64,000 nt of DNA, taken from Desulfopila aestuarii DSM 18488. Lineage in GTDB: Bacteria; Desulfobacterota; Desulfobulbia; Desulfobulbales; Desulfocapsaceae. The stretch spans positions 1 to 64,000 of the forward strand of contig CAMBBS010000008.1 in assembly GCA_945863875.1 (NCBI GenBank). Direction: 5' to 3'. A program made the translations under genes and the position numbers. Shown piece by piece: positions 45,337 to 55,043 of the stretch (the stretch's first letter is position 1; each line of letters begins with the position of its first letter). The notes below the pieces were generated by a model. It saw only the letters and a program-made list of their open reading frames with translations, made no database searches and was not told the origin of the DNA.

Positions 45337-45924
45337 CTATTCCTTGCCGTAGGCCTTGCTCCAGCCCCAGGCATTGACGCCGGAACCGCGCTGAAAAACC
45401 CGCTCGCGGTAGACATCGGCGACCACGTCGGCATCCCCGGCGAGCAGCGCTTTGGTCGCACACATGCCGGCGCAAAGCGGCACTTTACCCTCGGCGATCC
45501 TGTTCTGGCCATAGAGTCTTTTTTCTTCCGTGCTGAAATTTTCCTCGGGCCCGCCGGCACAGAAGGTACATTTGTCCATGGCGCCACGGGCGCCGAAGAT
45601 ATTGCCTTTGGGAAACTGCGGCGCGCCGAACGGACAGGCCATAAAACAGTAGCCGCAGCCGATGCAGGTCTTTTTGTTGACCAGGACAATGCCGTCGTCA
45701 CGCTGATAAATGGCATCAACTGGACAGACGGCGATGCAGGGGGCGTCGGCGCAATGCATACACGAAACCGAAATGGATTTCTCGCCGGATTTACCCTGAT
45801 CAAGCGTAATCACCCGACGACGGTTCACCCCGACGGGGACATGATGCCCTTCTTTGCAGGCGACGACACAGCCGCTGCAGTCAATACAGCGTTCGACATC
45901 GCATAAAAATTTTACCCTTGCCAT
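45337..45924 (-). CDS. Formate dehydrogenase iron-sulfur subunit
   Basis: This 195-residue [4Fe-4S] electron-transfer subunit (FdnH/FdhB type) carries CIDCSGCVVACKEGH, CMHCADAPCIAVCP, CIGCGYCFMACPFG and CTFCAG/CAGMC clusters: the sixteen-cysteine arrangement of four clusters linking the catalytic subunit to cytochrome b. No C-terminal membrane anchor is present, unlike E. coli FdnH, so the cytochrome b must hold it. A strong GGAGG precedes the ATG, and it begins 16 bases after the catalytic subunit's stop. Confidence 0.94.
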   Translation of the reverse strand: MARVKFLCDVERCIDCSGCVVACKEGHHVPVGVNRRRVITLDQGKSGEKSISVSCMHCADAPCIAVCPVDAIYQRDDGIVLVNKKTCIGCGYCFMACPFGAPQFPKGNIFGARGAMDKCTFCAGGPEENFSTEEKRLYGQNRIAEGKVPLCAGMCATKALLAGDADVVADVYRERVFQRGSGVNAWGWSKAYGKE

Positions 45925-45939
45925 TTCACATCCTCCCCA

Positions 45940-48738
45940 TCAGGCCTTGGCAATTTTGCATAATCCATCCTTGGTCGACTGCATCTGCGTGACAATGTCA
46001 TAGCCATAGTTGGTGACAACGTTGCCCGGTTCGCCGACGGCAAGCGGTGCCGTGCCCTCAGGATAGTTCTCAACCAGGGATTCGCCGAGCAGGACGCCGG
46101 CAAAATGATAGGGCAGGAAGAGCGTTTTTTCATCGACCCTTTCGGTAAAAAAGGTCTTCACCTTGATCCGGCCGCCTTCAGGTGATTCTATCCATACCAT
46201 CTCGCCGTTGCGAACGCCGATATCGTTGCCGAGGCGAGGATTGATCTCGACATACATATCCGGCTGCAGCTCCACCAGATATTGATTGCTGCGCGTCTCG
46301 GCGCCTGCGCCCATGTGCTCGACCATACGGCCGGTGGTCAGGACATAGGGGAAATCCTTGACCAGGTCAGGAATCTGTTCACTGAGAAAGCGCGTATCGA
46401 CGCGGAAATGGTTTTCCTTGTCGACGTAGGTGGGATATTTGAGAATGAGATCCGGCCGGGGCGAATGCAGCGGTTCCCGATGGATCGGCACCTGATCGGG
46501 AAATTCCCAGACAACACAACGGGCCCGGGCATTGCCGGACGGCGCCATGCCGCGGGCGATGGCCGCCTTTATTGTTTTTTGCGAAAGATCCGTCTCCCAG
46601 TTGGTTCCAGGCTCGACATCCTTGAATTCCGCATAGCCACCCCTGACCTCGCTGCCGGGATTGCAGACCCCCTCGGCCGCCAACTGGTTCTCCGTTCGGC
46701 CACTTGCATCGTAGGTCTTCTCGTTACCGAAACGATTCCTGAACGGCAGGCCCCCCTCGGCCACGGTTTTCGAGACATCGTAGAGGATCGGCGTCCCGGG
46801 ATGCTCTTCGGTCCAGCATGGCCAGGGCAGGCCATAATACTCCCCGTCACAGACGCCGCCTTTCGCCTGCAGGTCGTCTATATCAAAGGTGTTCCAGTTT
46901 TCCATGTGTTTTTTGATACGTTCCGGCGTCTGGCCGTTGTAACCGATGCTCAGCGCCCCGCTGCCAAGTTCCCGGGTGATGTCTTCGGGTACCTGCTTGA
47001 TGTTCTTGTAAAACATATCGGCAAAGCCGAGCTTTTTGACGAGTAACTCCATGATCTGATAATCGTCCCGGCTGTTATGCACGGGATCGACGACCCTGCA
47101 GCGCCACTGCAGCTGCCGGGAGGTGGAGGTCACCGACCCGGAGGTTTCGTACTGGCTGGCGCTCGGCAGGAGATAGATGTTGTCGGTATCGCAGGTGGCG
47201 GCGATCATGGTCGGGAAAGGATCGACAACCACCAGCAGGTCGAGCTTGTTATAGGCCCTGACGACTCGATCATACTGCGAGTTGGAGTTTGAGCCGCATC
47301 CCCACTGGATCAACGCCTTGATCGGCGTGTACTGGTGGCATTTTTCCTCTTGCAGGACGCCTTCATACCAGCGAGCGAGAGAAAAGCCTTTTTTGTTCAT
47401 CCACTCTTTTTCGTGAAAGCGGGAAACCATCCAGTCGTAATCGACATCCCAGACACGGCACCAATGTTTCCACGCGCCGTCGGCCAGACCGTAATAGGCG
47501 GGCAGGCTGTCGGCAAGAACACCCATATCCGTGGCCCCCTGCACATTATCATGGCCACGCAGAATATTCGTGCCCCCGCCGGATTTGCCCATATTGCCGA
47601 GAACCAGCTGCAGGATACAGAAGGAGCGGGTTATCGAACTACCGATGGAGTGCTGTGTACTGCCCATGCACCAGGTAAGGCTTGTCGGCCGATTCCTCGC
47701 CAGGAGCCCGGCGACCCGGAGCGTCTGTTCGGCGGGGATACCGGTAATATTTTCCACCTCTTCGGGCGTGTAATCCTTGGCGGCCGCGACCATCTCCCCG
47801 TAACCGGAGACACGGGTCCTGATAAACTCCTTATCTTCCCAGCCATTGGCGATTATGACGTTAATCAGGCCAAGGACAAACGCGGCATCGGTCCCCGGTC
47901 GAATACGTACATACTCCGTGCCCTTGGCGGCCATTTTTGTCCGGCGCGGATCGACGACGATAATCGGCGCATTGTTTTTTTCTTTCGCATGCAGAATATG
48001 CTGCATGGATACCGGATGCGCCTCGGGAGGATTTGAGCCGATAAAAATCATGCTTCTGGCATGGCGCATATCGTTGAGGCTGTTGGTCATCGCCCCGTAG
48101 CCCCAGGTATTGGCCACCCCGGCCACCGTCGTCGAGTGACAGCTGCGCGCCTGATGGTCGACATTGTTCGAGCCCCAGAAAGCGGCAAATTTTCGCTGCA
48201 GGTAGGCCATTTCCGTCGAGACCTTGGCGCTGCCGTTGAGATGCAGTGCGTCCGGGCCGTCTTTTTCGCGAATCGCCACCAGGGTATCACCGATTTCCTT
48301 GATGGCCTGGTCCCAGCTGATGGGCGTCCACCTGCCCGCCACTTTTTTCATCGGATGCTTCAACCGCTTCGAGCTGGTGACCATGTCAATGGCTCCGGCC
48401 CCTTTGCAGCAGTGCGCGCCGAAAGAGACCGGGTGATCGGCGGCAATCTCCTGCCGCACCCACACACCGTTGTGCACTTCAGCAATAATACCGCAGCCGA
48501 CGGAACAGTAGGTGCAGATCGTTTTGATCTTCTCGGAACCGGCATATGGCTCCTTCGGGCCGGATGCCGCCTTTGCCGTACCGGTCATCCTGGAGGTCAT
48601 GGCAGCCCCGGTCAGGGCAGCGGTTGCCGCCGCCAATTTCAAAAAAGACCGTCTGGCGACTTTAGGATTGAGGGTTACCCTCTGCCCAGCGGCAACGGTT
48701 CCGTCCCCGGCGGATATCATTATTTTGCTTCTCGCCAT
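45940..48738 (-). CDS. Formate dehydrogenase catalytic subunit, cysteine type, Tat-exported
   Basis: This 932-residue molybdo/tungsto-bis-MGD oxidoreductase oxidises formate to CO2 in the periplasm. The Tat signal has VARRSFLKLAAATAA (about 28-42). The N-terminal [4Fe-4S] cluster uses C75, C78, C82 and a Cys at 110/111. The active-site ligand is C200 in ARSCHSTTVAG, where E. coli FdnG has selenocysteine, followed by GVANTWGYGAMTNS. The MGD domain signatures WGSNNVDHQARS and GSNPPEAHPV are present. AGGAGGAGG precedes the ATG. Electrons pass to the downstream iron-sulfur and cytochrome b subunits. Confidence 0.94.
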   Translation of the reverse strand: MARSKIMISAGDGTVAAGQRVTLNPKVARRSFLKLAAATAALTGAAMTSRMTGTAKAASGPKEPYAGSEKIKTICTYCSVGCGIIAEVHNGVWVRQEIAADHPVSFGAHCCKGAGAIDMVTSSKRLKHPMKKVAGRWTPISWDQAIKEIGDTLVAIREKDGPDALHLNGSAKVSTEMAYLQRKFAAFWGSNNVDHQARSCHSTTVAGVANTWGYGAMTNSLNDMRHARSMIFIGSNPPEAHPVSMQHILHAKEKNNAPIIVVDPRRTKMAAKGTEYVRIRPGTDAAFVLGLINVIIANGWEDKEFIRTRVSGYGEMVAAAKDYTPEEVENITGIPAEQTLRVAGLLARNRPTSLTWCMGSTQHSIGSSITRSFCILQLVLGNMGKSGGGTNILRGHDNVQGATDMGVLADSLPAYYGLADGAWKHWCRVWDVDYDWMVSRFHEKEWMNKKGFSLARWYEGVLQEEKCHQYTPIKALIQWGCGSNSNSQYDRVVRAYNKLDLLVVVDPFPTMIAATCDTDNIYLLPSASQYETSGSVTSTSRQLQWRCRVVDPVHNSRDDYQIMELLVKKLGFADMFYKNIKQVPEDITRELGSGALSIGYNGQTPERIKKHMENWNTFDIDDLQAKGGVCDGEYYGLPWPCWTEEHPGTPILYDVSKTVAEGGLPFRNRFGNEKTYDASGRTENQLAAEGVCNPGSEVRGGYAEFKDVEPGTNWETDLSQKTIKAAIARGMAPSGNARARCVVWEFPDQVPIHREPLHSPRPDLILKYPTYVDKENHFRVDTRFLSEQIPDLVKDFPYVLTTGRMVEHMGAGAETRSNQYLVELQPDMYVEINPRLGNDIGVRNGEMVWIESPEGGRIKVKTFFTERVDEKTLFLPYHFAGVLLGESLVENYPEGTAPLAVGEPGNVVTNYGYDIVTQMQSTKDGLCKIAKA

Positions 48739-48816
48739 TGCACCTCCTCCTTCTTCGACAACATTCTCGTGACGGAAAGTTTTAAACTGCCGCCCCGAAA
48801 AAACCTCCCCGCTGGC

Positions 48817-49008
48817 TTATGATCGCAAGTTTTTGTAGTATTTCCTGAAATTCTCGCTCTCATGGTAAAGCGTTTCAACCGAGCGGCCAACTGGAGGTGC
48901 GGGTTTGGCCGACGCAGATCCGGCCATAGCCGCAGTCCCGGCCACCACCGCCGTGCCGGCCAGGATATGCTTGAGGAAAAAACGTCTTTGGTCCTCTTCT
49001 TGTTTCAT
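48817..49008 (-). CDS. Small Tat-signal protein of FDH region
   Basis: This 63-residue protein has a Tat signal (QRRFFLKHILAGTAVVAGTA) and a mature tail that is short and charged (SVETLYHESENFRKYYKNLRS). This matches the 'formate dehydrogenase region TAT target' family, of unknown role, found beside FDH operons. The strong AGGAGG six bases before ATG 49008 decides the start over the upstream 49026. It lies 78 bases before fdhA and after the TorD-like gene, and is likely co-exported or co-matured with FdhA. Confidence 0.87.
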   Translation of the reverse strand: MKQEEDQRRFFLKHILAGTAVVAGTAAMAGSASAKPAPPVGRSVETLYHESENFRKYYKNLRS

Positions 49009-49088
49009 TGGAAACCTCCTGTTCAATGTTCTTCAAGGCAACCCTCAACCATATGCCTGGTTCTTGACACGCGGCCCTGAAGCCGTTG

Positions 49089-49733
49089 TCAAAAGGCCAC
49101 AGGGCCAGCGGTACCCCCGGAACGGCATACTAAGCTCTTTTCCAGGTCGAGATAGCCGCCAAGAATTCGGCAGCATAAATAATAAAAATCGGCCTGGGCA
49201 TTATTTTTCAGCGCTGCGGTAAATTCCTCGGTAAACGGTTCGAGAAATTCCTCAAGCAGCCTGGCCTGCAGCCGCCTCATGGTCTCGCCGCCTCTGGCTT
49301 TTTCCTCTTCAAGAAGAGCAACAAAGGTGTCAAGCATGACGACGAGGGAATCTTCCGGGTCCGTCACCCCTTCGGCTTTTAGCACCCCAGCCTCCCGCAT
49401 CAGTCCGCGGATATCGACCAGGGCCTGGGCGTAACCGCGGCCATTGAGGTAATACGAGGCCGTGGTCTCCACCCTGCCGCCATGAAAAGGATTGACAAAG
49501 AGCCGGTAGTATTCTTCCTGCAGCCCCTTCAAGGTGGTGTTATTCAAGGCTCGGCAGATTTCCTTGACCCCATTGTCAAAACGTGGGCTTATCTGCTCCA
49601 GGGCAAGGGCGGAAAAGGTTCCTCGCCAGCGGCTCATGGTCTCCGCGTCAGGCGCCTCAAGGAAAAAGGATTTGAGGAGATCGAGGAAACGAAAACGTAC
49701 CTGGAAAATCTCCCGTTCATGCCGCTCATGCAT
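49089..49733 (-). CDS. TorD/DmsD-type molybdoenzyme chaperone
   Basis: A 214-residue all-helical cytoplasmic chaperone (frame open to 49928, but ATG 49733 is the coupled start; it overlaps the polyferredoxin stop by eight bases). Residues LQEEYYRLFVNPFHGG (about 78-93) contain the E-Y-x-R-L-F signature of the TorD family, and ASYYLNGRGYAQALVDI and DSLVVMLDTFVALLEEEK follow. It binds and proofreads the Tat-exported FdhA. The FDH-region Tat protein follows downstream. Confidence 0.86.
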   Translation of the reverse strand: MHERHEREIFQVRFRFLDLLKSFFLEAPDAETMSRWRGTFSALALEQISPRFDNGVKEICRALNNTTLKGLQEEYYRLFVNPFHGGRVETTASYYLNGRGYAQALVDIRGLMREAGVLKAEGVTDPEDSLVVMLDTFVALLEEEKARGGETMRRLQARLLEEFLEPFTEEFTAALKNNAQADFYYLCCRILGGYLDLEKSLVCRSGGTAGPVAF

Positions 49734-51621
49734 GGCTGTCCGATTGAAAAATCCTGATGACCCGGCAGGTATCGCAGTATGCAAAATGACGGGTATCGAC
49801 CGTTTCTTTTTCGGACAGGATGGCCATGACCCGCTCAAAGCTCTTTCTGGTGCCAAAGACCTTGCCGCAATCTTTACAGGCCATTGGTTCAGCCCTGGCA
49901 AGTTCAACCGGCGCAAAGAAATCATCACTCAAGCTGCATTGAGCAAAGAGGCTCAGGGCATTTTCCGGGCATATACGGACACAGATCCCGCATCCCACAC
50001 ACAGGGCCCCGAGGTGATTCAGCGTCAGCTCCTGCGGTTCGGCTTGCATGGCCGCAATACGGCAATAGTTGAGACAGGCCATGCACTGGGTACACCGCTC
50101 GGTGTCGCAGCGCACGGCGGCGAACGGCATGGCGTCATCCGGCTGTATGGTCACCTCGCGTCCACTTTTATGCACCAGTGTGTGCAGCGCCGCCGCCAGG
50201 GATTGGCGGCGATTGATAAAGACTGCCCCCGGCTGCCCCACGCCAAAGCTACCGGCCGGCGGTTTGGCCATCACCGCATCAAAGTCTTCCAGGCAGCAGC
50301 TGACCACGGCATCGCCCATATCGAAAAGCCGGTTCACCAGGGCATTGAGCAGCCGCCACTGCCCTGGCGCCGCATCTGTACCTTTGGGCGATCCTGCAGG
50401 CAGGCCTTGCATCCCCGATGTCTGCAGCAGAACTATTCGCCTTGCCCCCCTGCTCAGCAGGAAGGCAAAATGGAAAAGAGACAGATACCCCAGCGTATCA
50501 TACTGAAAAAATACAATATTTCCCCGCCGTTTGCCTTGCTGACGCCACCACAGCCGGTGCAGGCCGTCCTGGTTGCCGACCACAACGGTCCCATCCCGGG
50601 GAATGGGTACCGTGTCGAAATACTCAACAAAAGCAGCATCGTCAAACCGTTCATTCTGCAAGGCTCCCGTGGGACAGACGGCAACACAGGCACCGCAATC
50701 CTCACACTTTACCGCATCAACGGTCGTGCCTGCACCGTCCTGAACAATTGCCCCGCAGGGGCAGTTGGACAGGCACAGGTCGCAGCCATGACCAAGATTA
50801 GCGCTGAACTGGCACAGGGTGTTGTCACAGGTGACAACCTCATCGATGCGGCAGGGAAAAAGTGTTGAAAAATACTCGGCAAGCGTCTCGCGGTAATAAA
50901 TATTTTCCGAACCTGCCGGCGGAGCAACCGTGCACGGGCCAAGGATGATGACGGCGGGGATATCCAGAACCTTGTTCAACGCACTGTACACATCAATTGC
51001 CCCGGCAGCGCAGGCCTTTTCACATTCTCTGCAGAAGGTGCACCGGCCGTAGTCGACAAGCAGCTTCTCAGAAATGCACTGTCCGGGGCAGGCCATCCCG
51101 CAGTGTCCGCAATAGGTACAGAGACCGAAGTTGATGGGCGAACGGACCTGATAGTCAATGCGGTACCCCCGGCCGCGACGGGCTGGATGTATTGCCGTCA
51201 CCGTCGGCACTCCCGGGTCGTAGCCTTTGTGCAGCAGGGGCTCAATTTCCAGCAGACCGCCGTAGGTATCTATAAATGTACGCAATTGCCCGGCGCTGTC
51301 GCCGATGACACAGACGCGTCTGTCGACTTCCAGCGTATAACTGCGATACTTCAGCCGGTTGATGCGTCGAAGCTCCGCCTGGGCAATTTTTTCCAGGGTC
51401 AGGGCATTGCACGTTGTCAGATCATCATTGAGCTGAAGCGTTGACGACAGGGGGAATCCACTTTCCGGCGTGATAGAGGAAAAACCCCCGGCAAGAAGAA
51501 TGGTTTTCCCCTGATCAGGAGGAAAAGCCTTGCCGGGGTGGAGGTTGACCTCAGTCCTTTCAAGCCCGGTTACATTCGAGCTGTGCTGAACAAGCAGACA
51601 TGTGGAAAAGAGTTTACCCAT
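49726..51621 (-). CDS. Polyferredoxin, multi-[4Fe-4S] protein of FDH cluster
   Basis: This 631-residue cytoplasmic protein has many cysteine motifs: CTYCGHCGMACP and CTFCRECEKAC (about 168-204), CDLCLSNCPCG and CEDCGACVAVCP (about 280-316), CTQCMACLNYC and CVGCGICVRICP near the C-terminus, and a final CKDCGKVF ... CDTC pair. At least six cubane clusters are likely. Between clusters 4 and 5 a sequence without cysteine motifs (IVFFQYDTLGYLSLFHFAF) may form a Rossmann-like fold. It probably links FDH to another electron carrier. It is translated together with the TorD-like protein (8-base overlap). Confidence 0.8.
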   Translation of the reverse strand: MGKLFSTCLLVQHSSNVTGLERTEVNLHPGKAFPPDQGKTILLAGGFSSITPESGFPLSSTLQLNDDLTTCNALTLEKIAQAELRRINRLKYRSYTLEVDRRVCVIGDSAGQLRTFIDTYGGLLEIEPLLHKGYDPGVPTVTAIHPARRGRGYRIDYQVRSPINFGLCTYCGHCGMACPGQCISEKLLVDYGRCTFCRECEKACAAGAIDVYSALNKVLDIPAVIILGPCTVAPPAGSENIYYRETLAEYFSTLFPCRIDEVVTCDNTLCQFSANLGHGCDLCLSNCPCGAIVQDGAGTTVDAVKCEDCGACVAVCPTGALQNERFDDAAFVEYFDTVPIPRDGTVVVGNQDGLHRLWWRQQGKRRGNIVFFQYDTLGYLSLFHFAFLLSRGARRIVLLQTSGMQGLPAGSPKGTDAAPGQWRLLNALVNRLFDMGDAVVSCCLEDFDAVMAKPPAGSFGVGQPGAVFINRRQSLAAALHTLVHKSGREVTIQPDDAMPFAAVRCDTERCTQCMACLNYCRIAAMQAEPQELTLNHLGALCVGCGICVRICPENALSLFAQCSLSDDFFAPVELARAEPMACKDCGKVFGTRKSFERVMAILSEKETVDTRHFAYCDTCRVIRIFQSDSHA

Positions 51622-51899
51622 AAATTTAAAAACCTTTACCTCACGTCATGCAGGATTCGCCCCTGCCATCAACTTTTTTCGTGTTGCGTCCCCGAGAAGT
51701 CTCCTGCGGGTGCCCCGTATCGCCGCAGACAAACCGGAGACTCCGGGGGGACAGGAAAGGGCAGCGCTGACCATCCTTGCCTGGGAAAGCAGCGTCAGCT
51801 TGCTGTCGAGTAGCGGCAGTATAAGAAAATTCAGCAAAGAAAAGAATCAGCTCCGCCCCTTTTGTTTCATAGGGCAAAGGCAACTGTGCCTGTAGGTTT

Positions 51900-52577
51900 C
51901 TAGCCTACATTGTTCGATCCGGGGGAATTGGAAAACTCCTGTTCGGTCCACAGCACAGCCCGACGGATAAGCTCCGCCGCCGTTTTAACGCCGAGCTTTT
52001 GTTTGACACGGTCCCGATAGGTACCGATGGTTTTCACCCCAAGCTTCATCCGTTCTGCTATTTCACGGGTGGACAGACCGGTGCCGAGCAGCCGGAACAC
52101 CTCAAGTTCCCGATCGGTGAGCAGGTCGACGCGGGAGCAGGTCGGCGACTCCGACTTCATCTGCAGCCGGTCAAGCAGCCGTTCCATAATGCTCGCACTG
52201 ACATGGATCCTGCCGGCGCGAATATTCCTCAGGGCAGAAATAACATTCTCACTGGCCTCTTTTTTCATGATATACCCGCGGGCTCCCGCCCGGATAGCCC
52301 GTTCCGCCCAGACCTGCTCGTCATGCATGGACAGGACTAAAATAGGCAACGGCATTTTCCGGGCGGAGAGTTCCTTGACCAGGTCGAGCCCATTATCGCC
52401 GGCAAGCGTGATATCGACAATGGCCAGGTCGGGAAGCTGGTCCTGGATCATTTTTCTGGCGCCGGCTATATCTTCCGCCAGACCACAGACATGGAAGTCC
52501 TCTTCCTGGTTGAGCAGCTCCGCCATGCCCATTCTGAAGATGGGATGATCGTCGACTATTATCACTCTTGATTTCAT
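51900..52577 (-). CDS. NarL/FixJ-type response regulator
   Basis: This 225-residue regulator has a receiver domain (1-120) with DD at 9-10, phosphoacceptor D55 in AIVDITLAGDNG and conserved LSMHD and KKEAS (Lys) positions. The C-terminal LuxR-type HTH (about 150-210) has LTDRELEVFRLLGTGLSTREIA and VGVKTIGTYRDRVKQKL-like recognition features. The ATG overlaps the kinase stop by four bases, so it is the kinase's partner. Location directly upstream of the FDH operon suggests it regulates that operon. Confidence 0.93.
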   Translation of the reverse strand: MKSRVIIVDDHPIFRMGMAELLNQEEDFHVCGLAEDIAGARKMIQDQLPDLAIVDITLAGDNGLDLVKELSARKMPLPILVLSMHDEQVWAERAIRAGARGYIMKKEASENVISALRNIRAGRIHVSASIMERLLDRLQMKSESPTCSRVDLLTDRELEVFRLLGTGLSTREIAERMKLGVKTIGTYRDRVKQKLGVKTAAELIRRAVLWTEQEFSNSPGSNNVG

Positions 52578-55021
52578 TCCAACCCCTCGCCGGTCACGGT
52601 GATCACCGTGCCGCCCTGCGTATCCGAAATGATCGTCAGTACCGCACCGATCGCCTTGGCCCGATATTTCATGGTATGAAACCCCATGCCGGTTGCCGCC
52701 GGGGTGCCGTCAAAGCCTGTTCCGTCATCGACAATCTTCAACGAAAACCCCTCCTCGTCCAGCCGCATATATACCCCAATATTCTTTGGTTTACCATGGC
52801 GCGCGGCATTAAAGACAGCTTCCCTGATAATATAGTGCAGATGCGTGGCACTATTTTTACCGAGGGTTTTGTCGCCACCTTCCCATGAAAGATCAAAATT
52901 AACCTTAAAAATATTTTCCACCTCGACAACCAGCTCCTCGATAGCCGATTGCAGCCCATACTCATGGACATGCACAGGGTAGAGTCCCTGGGAGAGCCGC
53001 CGGGTCTTTTCAATGGCATCCCTGATGAGATTGCGGATCGTGCCAAGCTGTTTTTCCCGCTCCGGCGCTTCATTCTTCAGTTGCTGATGCAGCACCTTAC
53101 TCAACAGTTCCACGCCGGTGAGGTGGGAACCAAGATCGTCATGCAGATCCCGGCCTATCTTCGACCTTTCTTCTTCACTGATGGCAATAATCTGCCGCTC
53201 CAGGCGGGCAAGTTCCTCCTCGGTGCACTTGTTCTGCACATGCAGCCACATGCCCTCGAGCAGCATGGTCATCTGGCGAATATCCGAATTGTCATATTTT
53301 TCCTTATTATTGCAGACGCCGGCAACAATGACGATTTTCCCGTCATTGTAGACAGGCACATCAAGATGTCGCGTGACAGCATTGCAGTAGGGATAGATAT
53401 CATCTTCCTGGCCAAGGGAGACACCATTGGCTATAACGGCGGTTTTTTTCATAACCGCCCGGCCGGGAAGACCACCGTATGCCACCGACCTGGCGGGGAT
53501 CAGCTCCGCTTCACGCTCTGCTGCATCCTGTTCATTGAAGACAAAATAGGAACAGACGGTGATATGCGTCTGGGCACCATTCACCAGCGCCAGGTATCCT
53601 TCTTCACTTCTGGTTATCTGGACAATACGGCGGAGGATAAAATCGTACTTATCCTGCAGGGAATATTTTTCCATCATGCCCAGGCGCAACAGGGTATCAA
53701 GACGCAGTTCATCCCGATGCAGGAGGAGTTCGTTTTTTACCCGTTCATCGACCATCCGGTTGGCCAGGCGGCCAAGATCTTCGAATTCGCGAAAGACCAG
53801 ATCATCATTGCTGATCGTCACGTTCGCATCGGCCGCCTCCCGAAAAAAATTGGTGAACGAGTTGATGCCCTGTTTGATTTTAAAAGAATAGAAGAAGGTA
53901 CTGAGCAGCAGAAAAGCGACGGCAATTGCAAAGAAGATGATAAAGGCAAAAACATTTTTAAAGGAGATTTCTTGATACATTTCGGTTTCGGTGGCAATGG
54001 ACTGCTCCATGGCGTCCATAAACATAGCCGTCCCCAGCACCCAGTCCCAATCCTCGTAAGCCTGAACAAAACCCAACTTCTGATGCGATGCTCCAGTCGA
54101 CACCCTGTGCAGCGAGTAGTGGACGTATCCCTCCCGGTCGTTATTCTGCACCGTCTGGAGAAAGGCTTCACCATATTTCAGGCCATCAACATCAACGAAA
54201 TCTCTTACCGAACGGCCGATAAGCCGCTCGTCCCGGCTGCTGAGGATGGTCCCGTCGGCACGGAAACAAAAAGCCTCTCCTTCCTTGCCGAATTCCATAT
54301 TACGGATTCTCGCCAGGATCTCATGCTGCAAGGTTTCTTCAAGCTCTTCCGTATAAATGCCCGCCCCGATATACCAGTCGAGCGGCTCGAAGTATTTGAC
54401 AAAGGCGATTTTTGGAAAAATTTTGCCGCGAAACATTGGCTTGACGAGATTATAGCGGTACAATCCGGCTTGTTTATCACGAACGATGCTGACAATATCA
54501 CCAATAACATCCTGCCCGGTCACCTTTTCAAACTCCGCCGCTGATTTACCTTCAAAAAAGGGCTCGTCGGCAAAAAGGTCGATTAAATCGTCCTGCAGCC
54601 TGCCGGCAAAATAATAGCCGCGTCCGTTATCCCAGCGCATCGGCCGCAGAAGTTCAATGACCTTGGAGCGTATTTCAGCAATACTTTTCTCATCCTTGTA
54701 GAGCCGATATTTGTGCGAGGCAATGGTATAGGCAGCCTGTACTCGCTCGCGAATATCAAGCTCCACACTTAACTCATTCTGCTGCCGCCGGTAGTTTATC
54801 AGATCGACGACATTGGCCAGCTCCTCTTTTACCCGCACTTCGTATTGGAGCTTGTAGGTATTACGAATATTGTCGATACTCTCCTCATACGCCTGGAACT
54901 CGGTAATGGCCCAAAAAACGCCAATAAAGGCAGCAAGCGAAGTAACCACCACCAGTGACGCGTAGAACGGTGCGGAAGACAGGGTGATTTTTCTAAAGAG
55001 TCGCATTGAAGGTCTTTCCAT
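52574..55021 (-). CDS. NarX-like histidine kinase with double Cache and GAF domains
   Basis: This 815-residue inner-membrane sensor has TM1 (about 18-40), a periplasmic region with two Cache-type halves (about 45-340; repeat-like patterns GRGYYFAGRLQDDLIDLF and GEAFCFRADGTILSS, YFEPLDWYIGAGIY and YEDWDWVLGTAMF) and TM2 (about 355-378). HAMP-like and GAF (about 455-595, GLPGRAVMKKTAVIANGV) domains follow, then HisKA_3 with H627 in KIGRDLHDDLGSHLTG, and HATPase ending GFHTMKYRAKAIGA. ATG 55006 is an alternative start. The Cache pair senses small organic ligands outside the cell. The binding protein gene is 22 bases upstream and the regulator overlaps downstream. Confidence 0.9.
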   Translation of the reverse strand: MERPSMRLFRKITLSSAPFYASLVVVTSLAAFIGVFWAITEFQAYEESIDNIRNTYKLQYEVRVKEELANVVDLINYRRQQNELSVELDIRERVQAAYTIASHKYRLYKDEKSIAEIRSKVIELLRPMRWDNGRGYYFAGRLQDDLIDLFADEPFFEGKSAAEFEKVTGQDVIGDIVSIVRDKQAGLYRYNLVKPMFRGKIFPKIAFVKYFEPLDWYIGAGIYTEELEETLQHEILARIRNMEFGKEGEAFCFRADGTILSSRDERLIGRSVRDFVDVDGLKYGEAFLQTVQNNDREGYVHYSLHRVSTGASHQKLGFVQAYEDWDWVLGTAMFMDAMEQSIATETEMYQEISFKNVFAFIIFFAIAVAFLLLSTFFYSFKIKQGINSFTNFFREAADANVTISNDDLVFREFEDLGRLANRMVDERVKNELLLHRDELRLDTLLRLGMMEKYSLQDKYDFILRRIVQITRSEEGYLALVNGAQTHITVCSYFVFNEQDAAEREAELIPARSVAYGGLPGRAVMKKTAVIANGVSLGQEDDIYPYCNAVTRHLDVPVYNDGKIVIVAGVCNNKEKYDNSDIRQMTMLLEGMWLHVQNKCTEEELARLERQIIAISEEERSKIGRDLHDDLGSHLTGVELLSKVLHQQLKNEAPEREKQLGTIRNLIRDAIEKTRRLSQGLYPVHVHEYGLQSAIEELVVEVENIFKVNFDLSWEGGDKTLGKNSATHLHYIIREAVFNAARHGKPKNIGVYMRLDEEGFSLKIVDDGTGFDGTPAATGMGFHTMKYRAKAIGAVLTIISDTQGGTVITVTGEGLE

Positions 55022-55043
55022 CCTGTTTATCTCTTTCGACGCA

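Noticed and set aside
44104-45906. 600-codon open frame on the plus strand antisense to the FDH genes
   Set aside because: It is the antisense shadow of cytochrome b and iron-sulfur subunit genes with clear haem and cluster motifs; its own translation has no recognisable fold.
45940-48738. Selenocysteine in the first FdhA
   Set aside because: The active-site codon is a Cys codon (C200); there is no in-frame TGA.
51622-51899. Molybdenum cofactor or c-di-GMP riboswitch in the 278-base leader of the FDH operon
   Set aside because: GGGGACGCAAC recalls a GEMM segment, but the surrounding helices do not fit and no other consensus was found. Two short frames there (80 and 63 codons) also lack convincing protein features.
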